Below, piece by piece: positions 1 through 6,340 of a stretch of DNA of 64,000 nucleotides (within the stretch, counting starts at the first letter, position 1; each line of letters starts with the position of its first letter). The stretch lies in the NCBI GenBank assembly GCA_036783645.1, contig DAIPWT010000019.1, positions 5,594 to 69,593 of the forward strand, read 5' to 3'. Position numbers and translations under genes: made by a program. The notes under the pieces are model-generated. The model was not told where the DNA came from, did not search any database, and was given only the letters and a program-made list of their open reading frames with translations. Origin of the DNA: UBA4732 sp002404095. GTDB taxonomy: Bacteria; Planctomycetota; Planctomycetia; Gemmatales; Gemmataceae.

Positions 1-36
1 TGTGGGTGTACATCGACCGTGTTTGAAAAGGTTGCC

Positions 37-246
37 ATGATTTCCAATGCCTACTGCATCATCCGTGAAACCACCGAAGACCGTTTGGATGAGACGGAAA
101 GCCTTGAGGAGGCCATCCGCATTGCTCGCTCCCTGGTACGCGAAGGCCAGGTGGGAGAGCCGGTTTCCATCGAGCATCGGGGCAAGATCATCAGGCAATT
201 GGTCCTTATGCACGATGGCATGGTGGAAGAAGAGGCGATTATCTGA
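37..246 (+). CDS. Small acidic hypothetical protein
   Basis: A 69-residue protein rich in Glu, Asp and Arg, with no signal peptide or membrane segment. I do not recognise the family. The middle reads as an amphipathic helix (residues about 21-37). I prefer the ATG at 37, preceded by a GAAAAGG stretch, to the in-frame GTG at 19. The last 25 codons and the following ~50 bases are present again, diverged, at 1147-1275, so the 3' end of this gene has been copied. Real gene likely, function unknown. Confidence 0.5.
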   Translation: MISNAYCIIRETTEDRLDETESLEEAIRIARSLVREGQVGEPVSIEHRGKIIRQLVLMHDGMVEEEAII

Positions 247-310
247 CGAGGGATAAACGGGATCGGTATTTGCTTTAATCGACTCCCGACCCTTATCTCT
301 TTTCCGTGCA

Positions 311-723
311 TCAACGAACGGGTTGGCTGAACAGACCCGCGGCAATCAGTTCTTCACGCAGGACCACTCGGAGAGGAGCGTTGATTTTCAGGACGCGGAT
401 CGTGGTGCGGCCGATGGCCGTGCGCCCGCGCAGCCTTGCGCCGTCCCAGCGGAAATGGTAGGACCAGGAGTGGCGGCGCGGATGAAACAGCCGCGAGAGA
501 AGCCGCGTCTGCGGATCAATCCCGGAGAGGTTGGGCCACCTTTGTGTCTGTTGCAGTGCAAGCAGGAAAGCGCCAAGTTCGACGCCGCCGTCCGCCCTCC
601 GTGGACCTCGGCGATGATGTGGTCGATCTCGGCCGGGAGGTCTTCAACGTCTTGGGGAGTCCGGCAGTATTCGCAGCAACCCCCGGCGCGCCGCCAGACC
701 AGTTCTTCGAGCATACGGTCCAT
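311..723 (-). pseudogene. HNH endonuclease, frameshifted
   Basis: The N-terminal half, read from 723, is a recognisable HNH nuclease: zinc-ribbon CEYC, then EIDHIIAEVHGG (the His of the HNH core), then CLHCNRHKG. Near 530-541 the frame breaks. In a neighbouring frame the family's usual C-terminal half continues uninterrupted to a stop at 311, including GIDPQTRLLSRLFHPRRH, GRTAIGRTTIRVLKIN and APLRVVLREELIAAG. One base has been lost or two gained. The in-frame product is a 111-residue protein with an unrelated tail. It lies 6 bases downstream of its small partner gene (730-1008), the same arrangement as the pair at 24255-24713. Confidence 0.85.
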
Positions 724-729
724 CGGCGG

Positions 730-1008
730 TCACCCGTCGCGGCTATGGGACTTGAGGACGCGCCGCGCCCGGACTTTCAGTATCGACAGGAGGGTGCCGA
801 CCCGGCAGAAGTGATCGAGTTCGGCCTCTTCGTCGTCGGAAAGCGCGCCGCGACGATTCCGCTCGGCCAGGTCGCGCATCCGCGCACGGTCCTCGTCCGA
901 GAACGAGAGGTCCAGGAAGCGGTGGGCGGCGCCTTTCGATATGGGGCCGTGGGGGTGGATGATCCGCTCCCAGATGTCGGCTTCGGAAACGATAGACGCG
1001 GTAGGCAT
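730..1008 (-). CDS. Small partner protein of the HNH module (copy 1)
   Basis: A 92-residue soluble protein with two predicted helical blocks: FLDLSFSDEDRARMRDLAERNRRG, then LSDDEEAELDHFCRVGTLLSILKVRARRVL. The C-terminal block has the same pattern as the 88-residue protein at 24447-24713 (L(T/S)xDxxAExxxYxxxGxxxxILKxKAR), so these are paralogs. Each sits directly upstream of an HNH nuclease with only a few bases between them, suggesting translational coupling. The ATG at 1008 follows a GGAG-containing stretch. An upstream extension to 1458 is open but crosses the duplicated fragment and is rejected. The molecular role is unknown; a regulator or immunity partner for the nuclease is a guess. Confidence 0.7.
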   Translation of the reverse strand: MPTASIVSEADIWERIIHPHGPISKGAAHRFLDLSFSDEDRARMRDLAERNRRGALSDDEEAELDHFCRVGTLLSILKVRARRVLKSHSRDG

Positions 1009-1146
1009 GGCGCTCTCCTGGGGGAGAAATCTGTACTCCGCGCACATTTTACCACATGACGCCTTGCAGACCATGCCCCTTGTTGAAGGAAAAAGGGACG
1101 TTGGAAACAGATCCTGTGAAAATCTCGATGTTCCTTTTCCCTTCCC

Positions 1147-1275
1147 ATTGAGCATCGGGGCAAGGTCATCAGGCAATTGATCCTTATGCCTGATGGCAAG
1201 GTGGAAGAAGAGGCGATTGTCTGACGAGGGACAAAAGGGATGGGGGTTTGCTTTAATTAACTCCCGATCCCTTTG
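1147..1275 (+). pseudogene. Duplicated 3' fragment of the gene at 37-246
   Basis: The stretch translates as IEHRGKVIRQLILMPDGKVEEEAIV followed by a stop. It is nearly identical to the end of the gene at 37-246, and the match continues about 50 bases past the stop, including CTGACGAGGGA and TTTGCTTTAAT. No start codon or 5' part is present. The rest of the gap 1009-1371 shows no other gene; it contains the promoter side of the partner gene at 730-1008 and a GGGACAAAAG motif at 1228. Confidence 0.8.
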
Positions 1276-1371
1276 TTCGCCCCGACCCCTTAGTTCGCCC
1301 GGGGGACAATTCGGAGTGATTAGCGGGCACGGTTGCTTGCGGCTCTCTTTGGAGGCGTGTATGCTGGACGT

Positions 1372-1668
1372 ATGAGCCAGCCGATTCGGGAAGTCGATCC
1401 CAGCGACCTTCGCCTTCCGCCCAGTCGAGCCAGCGGCGCCGACCCCTGGAAATTGCATAAACAGATCCGGCAGTTCGGGTCATCGAAGGACGGGATGCCG
1501 CCGATCTTCGTTTACGAGGATGCCGATGGGGTTCTCGAAATCTCCGATGGCGTCACGCGGGCTGCGCGGATAGCGAAGTTGGCGCTCGCGACAACGGTCC
1601 CGATCATGGTGATCGGGCGCTATCGCCGGAGCCGAGCCAATTCCCCGTGCGTGAGGGACCGATTATGA
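1372..1668 (+). CDS. ParB-like domain protein
   Basis: A 98-residue protein beginning MSQPIREVDPSDLRLPPSRASGADP, with the core PPIFVYEDADGVLEISDGVTRAARIAKL. It resembles the short ParB/sulfiredoxin-fold proteins common in planctomycetes, in which the GERR-type motif is replaced by DGVTRA. I chose the ATG at 1372 because the family N-terminus begins there; a TTG at 1333 is open but adds unrelated residues. Its stop overlaps the next start in an ATGA, so the two genes are almost certainly co-translated. The last ~12 residues look non-family and may result from local decay. Function unknown. Confidence 0.6.
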   Translation: MSQPIREVDPSDLRLPPSRASGADPWKLHKQIRQFGSSKDGMPPIFVYEDADGVLEISDGVTRAARIAKLALATTVPIMVIGRYRRSRANSPCVRDRL

Positions 1669-1940
1669 GCGAAAACGACACGCGGGCGGAGTTGTTCGCC
1701 GCCCTTCTAGCATTGGCCAAGGTCGTTCCTGAGATGCGAGGCGGCCAGCTCATGGCCGCCGTCGGGGAGTTGTGCGCCGATCTCCACGGGCGCGGCCTCT
1801 GGGACGCCGCCGACGCGGAACTTCTCGAGGCCGTGTGGCAGTTCCGCCGTACCTTCCAGGCCGCGACAGAAGAAAAGCAGTCGGGAGTCGTATCTCTTAC
1901 CAACGGCATAGGGAGCGGCAACGACTCCCGACCCCTTTAA
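1665..1940 (+). CDS. Planctomycete-type small hypothetical protein
   Basis: A 91-residue protein with a compact acidic core: ELFAALLALAKVVPEMRGGQ, then ELCADLHGRGLWDAADAELLEAV. This pattern (minimal repeat-like helices with WDAxDAELL) is familiar from short planctomycete proteins, but I know no function. It overlaps the upstream ParB-like gene by 4 bases (ATGA). Its last ~19 codons are encoded by an inverted repeat (arms near 1880-1891 and 1920-1931), so the natural stop was probably lost and the tail SGVVSLTNGIGSGNDSRPL is repeat-derived. Confidence 0.6.
   Translation: MSENDTRAELFAALLALAKVVPEMRGGQLMAAVGELCADLHGRGLWDAADAELLEAVWQFRRTFQAATEEKQSGVVSLTNGIGSGNDSRPL
1879..1932. repeat. Inverted repeat GTCGGGAGTCGT / ACGACTCCCGAC
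   Basis: Twelve-base perfect arms flank a ~28-base loop at the 3' end of the gene at 1665-1940. Single copies of the same ACTCCCGA(C/T)CCCTT core occur after the genes at 246 (near 286) and 1224 (near 1260). The associated motif GGGACAAAAG occurs at 1228, 2269 and 2303. This is a small dispersed repeat family confined to the first 2.4 kb. Confidence 0.7.
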
Positions 1941-2072
1941 TTTGGCCTACCGACTCTTTTTCCCTTTTCATGCGCTGGGCTTGCTTGTCCGGTAACATCG
2001 GGGAAGGTAGAATATTCCATATGCTTTTGCGCTGGGGCGCACGAGCCAGCACATAGCTTTGGGGAAAGTTCA

Positions 2073-2264
2073 ATGACGGATCAAACGATTAAGACCAGAC
2101 CGGAGAGGGAAGAGGAATTGCGCCGACTGCTCAACTCGCCGAGAGGCAATGACCGGCTGTATCCGATCTTCGTGAAAGCCCTGGGACTCAAGTGGGGGGA
2201 AATGGCCCCGGTAGGATTGCCGATGATCCAGACGATATTAGCTAAAGAATACCCGAATGGGTGA
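2073..2264 (+). CDS. Small hypothetical protein
   Basis: A 63-residue protein starting MTDQTIKTRPEREEELRRLLNSP with a GGGGAAAG ribosome-binding stretch upstream. It is charged and helical, with no signal peptide or membrane span, and ends PMIQTILAKEYPNG. The family is not recognised, though the composition and site suggest a real small gene. The gap 2265-2406 has two GGGACAAAAG motifs and the sequence immediately downstream of the kinase stop codon, but no gene. Confidence 0.5.
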   Translation: MTDQTIKTRPEREEELRRLLNSPRGNDRLYPIFVKALGLKWGEMAPVGLPMIQTILAKEYPNG

Positions 2265-2406
2265 AATAGGGACAAAAGCTGGCGCTGCCGTAACTGCCGA
2301 AGGGGACAAAAGAGGTCGGCGCAGGCCTATTCCCCCCAACGATCCCGCAGGGGCCAACTAATTTACGCTAACCCCTTTTCAGTTTCGGGGGCACAGGCAG
2401 CGGAAA

Positions 2407-5400
2407 TCAGCCCTGACACAGGCATACCCGGAAGCCGATATCGTCACCGCGTTCGGTGGGTATGCTCCCGTTGCGACACGCTGACCGGCAACATCTTACG
2501 AGACTGTCCCACGATCCTCCACGAGTGACACGGCACTCGCCGACCTGACATCGTTGAGGGTCTGTCGCATTTAGCGACCATGAGCTGGGTGGGTACGGCC
2601 CGTACCAGTCCTGGCACCACTCCCAGACGTTGCCGTGCATGTCCTGTAACCCCCAAGGATTGGGTGCGAATTTGTCCACGGGGCTTGTCTCCTGGCGGTA
2701 CAACCCCTGGCGCCCCTTGCCGCCGGCATCGTCGAAGTTCGCGTTATTCGGGGAGAGTGTGTCGCCGAAGTGGAATCTTGTGACTGTCCCAGCCCGGCAA
2801 GCGTACTCCCATTCGGCCTCGGTGGGCAGGCGATACGTCTCGCCCTCTTTCGCAGTCAGTTTCTTACAGAAGTCCACAGCATCGTCCCAAGAAACATTCT
2901 CAATGGGAAGGTCGCGACCGTGAAAGGGGCTTTCGTGGCCGCCCATCAGATCACGCCACTGGCCCTGCGTGACGGGGTGGACGCCCAAATAGAAGCCGTT
3001 CGTAAGCGTCACGTCATGCAGGATTTCGTCCCGTCCGCGCCCTTCCTCGTCCAGGGGGCTGCCCATTGCAAAGGAACCGGCCGGAATCCAAGAAAACCTC
3101 ATGCCGATTGAATTGGTGTACAGCTCGCCGCTTTTGCGTCGGAGCTTTACCAAGGGAGACTCCACAGGCAATGCCCAAGGCGGCAATGGTGCGGAAGGCG
3201 GCGTCGACATCGCGCGTTCCACAGGCGCGCCGAGCTGGTGGGCTGCTTCTTGGCGAGTTGGCTTGTGTTCACGTTTCTCCCGCTCCCGTTGCCAGAAATC
3301 CTTTACTTCTCGGATGATCGCGTTGGCTCGGTCGGCCGTGAGTTTGTGACGCCGGCACAAAGCCTTGGCCATAGCTGTGTCTTCCCCGGTCGGCTTCCCT
3401 CCGGTCCTATTCAGGGCCGCCCGGACAAGCTCACGCAGTTGTTCCTCGCCTTCCTTTTGCCGGCCCAGCTCTTCCTCCTGTTCTCGACGCAGGCGCTCCT
3501 CCTGCTCACGGCGCCGAGTTTCCTGCCCTGCACGAGAGCATTCGTCCAGGACCGCCAACACCGGCTCGAAACCCTTCGGCCGTTGCTGCGGGTCGGGGTC
3601 CAGGCACCCTTCCAGCAGATCGGCCAGCGGCTTTGGCAAGCTGTCCCATTGCTTCCGCCGCAGTTCGGTCGTCTTGAACATCGCATAGCAGCAGGTCCGG
3701 GCGAAGGCGTAGACATCGGAATATGGTCCCGGCTGGACCCCCGGCAGCTTGCCCAGTTGCTCGGGCGGGGCGTAGTCCAGTGTTCCCGCCACGCTCGAAT
3801 CCAGAATGCTTTTCTGGTCCGCACCGGTCCTGAGCCTGCTTGTCTCAACAGTCTGTTGCCGTAGAGCCAAGCCGAAGTCGATGATTTTCACCTTCCACAG
3901 GTTCCCTTCCTTTCGCACCAGAAGGTTAGCCGGTTTCAGGTCGCGGTGCAGCACTCCCTTGGCATGGGCCGCGATCATGCCCTCCGCCATCTGAACAGCC
4001 ACCGCCAGCAGCTGCTCTAGGTTCAGCGGACCCCGTTGCTCTACGAACTCCTGCAAGCTTGTGCCGGGAAAGTAGTCCATGACCAGGTAGGGGCGGGCCT
4101 TATGGGTCAGGTCCGCGTATTCACAATCGCGCACAACGATGATGACCGGATGCGACAGTCGGCGGAGGATTCGCGCTTCGCGGAACACTTCGTCCGCGCT
4201 GCTTGCTAGGTCAGTGGCGTACAGCGTCTTAACCACTACGTTTTCGTCGAAGTGCCGATCGCGGCAAAGAACCCCCGCGCCGAAACCGCCCGCGCCGAGG
4301 ATGCGTTTTGGCTCGTAGCGGTGCAGCGGGAATGGGGCGAACCGCTGCGGATCGTGAGAACCCGCCTCGCGGAGAGCCGACAACGCCGCGTCCCATTTCT
4401 TTTCCTCCAGGGCCGCGCGGTAGGCGTTGAACGACGCCTCCGCCTTGTCCGTCGGATTGCCGACGACCTGGACGACCTCGGTGAAGAGTTGCCGCGCCTC
4501 CGTGAAGTCTCCGGCCCCGACCTGCAACTTGCCCAGCCCGTTAAGCAGGGCCGGCGCCTGGCGTTGCTCCTCGGCAGGCAGTTCGCGGAAACGCGCCAGC
4601 AACGCCTTCACCGCCCGGCGTTCGTCCTCGCCGCGGATGGAACAACTGTTGCCCGGCCGCACTTCGCCCCGCGCCATGCCGACCTGACCGAGTCGTAACA
4701 GCACCTGTTCCATCAGGGTGCGGACCTCTCCGCCGGATCGTTGCAACTCGGTCTGTAGGTCCAGCACCGCCCCATGCGTCTCGACCGCGACGGTGTGCGT
4801 CTCCTCGACGGCCGCCTCGATCCGCCCTAATTGCTCAAAAAGGGCGTCGAATTGTCCGCCAAGCGACGCCAGGGCTTTGCCCACCTCGCCGAACGCCTTC
4901 GCCTGCGACGCCGACAGTTGCCGTAGGCCGTCGAAGAAGAGGCCGTGGGCCAGCTCGTCGTTGGTCTCGACCTCGCGGCGGAAGAAATAGCAGAAGGCCG
5001 CCGCCAGCAACGGCGGCCCGGCCGGCGTCGGCGTGCGCAGCAGGCGGGCCAGGTTCGGGTAGTTCTCGGCCAGCGCGTCGGCGACGCCGTTTACGGCCCG
5101 CCGCGCCTCTTCGACCAATCCTTGCGGGTCGGCGTGGCGTGTAAAACCGGCCGCTTGGCGAGCGATGGCCGCGTGTGCTCCCTCGGGCGTGGACAGCCGG
5201 CCGGACTTGCGGAGGCGTTTGAGTTCGTCCAGGCAATCCCGGCGGAAGTCGGCCGGCGCGCCGTCGAAGGAGACCGCGTTGCCGTCGAGGAAAAGTTGCA
5301 CCTGTTCGCGGACGCCCTTGTCGTCGCCGGAGGCGAAGAAGACTTTCACGCGGTCGAGAAGGCCGTCGCCGGCCAACGCGACGCCGAGGCTCTGCCAGGC

Positions 5401-5553
5401 GCGGTTGTGGGCATGGTTCAGCGCTTTGGGCAGGGTGGTGCTATGGTCGCGGAAGCGCTGTTCGATGACTACGGCGATCTGGACGGCGCTGTCGGCGTAG
5501 TCGCCGATCACCTGGCGTAGGCCGAAGCCGACCAGTTGGGTAATAGGGGACAT
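2407..5553 (-). CDS. Ser/Thr protein kinase with C-terminal FGE-sulfatase (C-type-lectin fold) domain
   Basis: A 1048-residue cytosolic protein. Residues 1-300 are helical, with a heptad-like stretch around AAVEETHTVAVETHGAVLD. Residues ~300-410 look TPR-like (KLQVGAGDFTEARQLFTEV). The kinase domain starts near 417 (GAGGFG loop), with HRDLKPAN near 533, DFG near 555 and YAPPEQ after it, so it should be catalytically competent. A charged coiled-coil linker (RRREQEERLRREQEEELG) leads to an FGE-sulfatase/SUMF1-like domain from about 811 (SWIPAGSFAMGS, RLPTEAEWEYACRAG, DMHGNVWEWCQDW). The last 35 residues (GGSWDSLVRCCRSACR to IGFRVC) match the position and pattern of a diversity-generating-retroelement variable region. 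No signal peptide. The ATG at 5553 replaces a 73-residue upstream extension that reads through a repeat. Confidence 0.88.
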   Translation of the reverse strand: MSPITQLVGFGLRQVIGDYADSAVQIAVVIEQRFRDHSTTLPKALNHAHNRAWQSLGVALAGDGLLDRVKVFFASGDDKGVREQVQLFLDGNAVSFDGAPADFRRDCLDELKRLRKSGRLSTPEGAHAAIARQAAGFTRHADPQGLVEEARRAVNGVADALAENYPNLARLLRTPTPAGPPLLAAAFCYFFRREVETNDELAHGLFFDGLRQLSASQAKAFGEVGKALASLGGQFDALFEQLGRIEAAVEETHTVAVETHGAVLDLQTELQRSGGEVRTLMEQVLLRLGQVGMARGEVRPGNSCSIRGEDERRAVKALLARFRELPAEEQRQAPALLNGLGKLQVGAGDFTEARQLFTEVVQVVGNPTDKAEASFNAYRAALEEKKWDAALSALREAGSHDPQRFAPFPLHRYEPKRILGAGGFGAGVLCRDRHFDENVVVKTLYATDLASSADEVFREARILRRLSHPVIIVVRDCEYADLTHKARPYLVMDYFPGTSLQEFVEQRGPLNLEQLLAVAVQMAEGMIAAHAKGVLHRDLKPANLLVRKEGNLWKVKIIDFGLALRQQTVETSRLRTGADQKSILDSSVAGTLDYAPPEQLGKLPGVQPGPYSDVYAFARTCCYAMFKTTELRRKQWDSLPKPLADLLEGCLDPDPQQRPKGFEPVLAVLDECSRAGQETRRREQEERLRREQEEELGRQKEGEEQLRELVRAALNRTGGKPTGEDTAMAKALCRRHKLTADRANAIIREVKDFWQREREKREHKPTRQEAAHQLGAPVERAMSTPPSAPLPPWALPVESPLVKLRRKSGELYTNSIGMRFSWIPAGSFAMGSPLDEEGRGRDEILHDVTLTNGFYLGVHPVTQGQWRDLMGGHESPFHGRDLPIENVSWDDAVDFCKKLTAKEGETYRLPTEAEWEYACRAGTVTRFHFGDTLSPNNANFDDAGGKGRQGLYRQETSPVDKFAPNPWGLQDMHGNVWEWCQDWYGPYPPSSWSLNATDPQRCQVGECRVTRGGSWDSLVRCCRSACRNGSIPTERGDDIGFRVCLCQG
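2422..2511 (-). other. Candidate DGR variable region (VR) at the kinase/FGE C-terminus
   Basis: Within the C-terminal FGE fold, the invariant residues of DGR target proteins are kept (GGSW, CRSA, R, P, R, IGFRV). The positions that are usually Asn in template repeats carry D, S, L, C, C, N, S, T, G, D, D. Their codons are GAC, AGT, CTC, TGT, TGT, AAC, AGC, ACC, GGT, GAC and GAT: all end in C or T, as expected if AAC/AAT codons were randomised at the two adenines. No reverse transcriptase or template repeat is in the window, so the retroelement would have to be elsewhere. Confidence 0.6.
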
Positions 5554-5670
5554 GGGGCGTTGCCTTTGGATGCGAAATAGGGAGATATGTAGGACTGTAC
5601 AGGGGCGGGGACGGGAACGCAAGCAGGAGGCGTCGCCCCTTTTCAAAGGCTTTCTATAAAGCAAAGAAGT

Positions 5671-5790
5671 AGCCACAGATGAACACAGATGAACACAGAT
5701 AAGAAGGAAAGACGGGTCCGGATTGCTGGAGAACAGCGCATTTTTCGTCTCTGGCTCTTCATCCGTGTCCATCTGTGTTCATCTGTGGCT
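5671..5790. repeat. Long inverted repeat (CACAGATGAACACAGAT type)
   Basis: Two 30-base arms (5671-5700 and 5761-5790) pair with two mismatches around a 60-base loop. Each arm is built from tandem GAACACAGAT decamers. It occupies the gap between the kinase start (5553) and the antitoxin stop (5825). Short ORFs crossing it encode the familiar spurious peptide ICVHLWLL and are not genes. Confidence 0.85.
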
Positions 5791-5824
5791 ATTGTTTCCG
5801 GACAGGTTCTAAGTAGGCCATCGA

Positions 5825-6124
5825 TCACTGGCCTTTTTGGTTCAGCTTGTGCTTTTTACCCAAGCGCTCAAGGGCCTCGAGCGCCGGCTCCGAGCGTCCC
5901 GCCTCAACATCTTCGCGGCTTTCGCGCAGGAACTCCATCATTTCGCCCCGCTCGGCTAGCTCCAGAAGTCGTTGATAGTTGGCCGCGTCCTGAACGACTA
6001 ATTCGGCTTTCCCATGTATCGTCAAGACCAGGGGATTCCCGCTTTTCTTCATCCGCGCCATAAACTCGGTTGTCTTACGTTTGAAGTCGCTCAGCGAATG
6101 GATGTCCTGCGACAGATCAATCAT
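5825..6124 (-). CDS. Phd/YefM-family antitoxin, orphan
   Basis: A 99-residue protein of the Phd/YefM type: DIHSLSDFKRKTTEFMARMKKSGNPLVLTIHGKAELVVQDAANYQRLLEL is the DNA-binding/dimerisation N-terminal fold, and the charged C-terminal half would wrap a RelE/ParE-type toxin. A GGAG lies about 9 bases upstream of the ATG. Such genes are normally followed directly by the toxin. Here the stop is followed by only a 10-codon open stretch (MAYLEPVRKQ) before the hairpin repeat at 5671-5790, so the toxin seems to have been lost. Confidence 0.85.
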   Translation of the reverse strand: MIDLSQDIHSLSDFKRKTTEFMARMKKSGNPLVLTIHGKAELVVQDAANYQRLLELAERGEMMEFLRESREDVEAGRSEPALEALERLGKKHKLNQKGQ

Positions 6125-6340
6125 GGCTCAGTTCTCCGCACTGAATTTGCACCCGATTTGATGTTACCCGGCGCCGAGGCTTTATGCAACCGGTTGCGGA
6201 CAACGTCGATGTCGCCGTTGCAATCGCCGGCGCGGCCCTTGCGTACGCCGCAAATACATGGCAAACTAATGAAAGATTCGTGATAAGCGGTCGTCCCCTC
6301 GGCGTAAGCGTCACGGCCGTGACCTTTGCCGGCTTCTCTT

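Noticed and set aside
1045..1458. Upstream extension of the HNH partner gene
   Set aside because: It crosses the duplicated fragment and repeats; the paralog at 24713 has no such extension.
2407..3130. FGE domain as the maturase for the sulfatase at 30580
   Set aside because: The domain is the cytosolic tail of a kinase, its end carries a variable-region pattern, and the usual catalytic cysteine arrangement is not visible.
5643..5828. 61-residue ORF containing ICVHLWLL
   Set aside because: It is the usual translation of the CACAGATGAACACAGAT repeat, not a gene.
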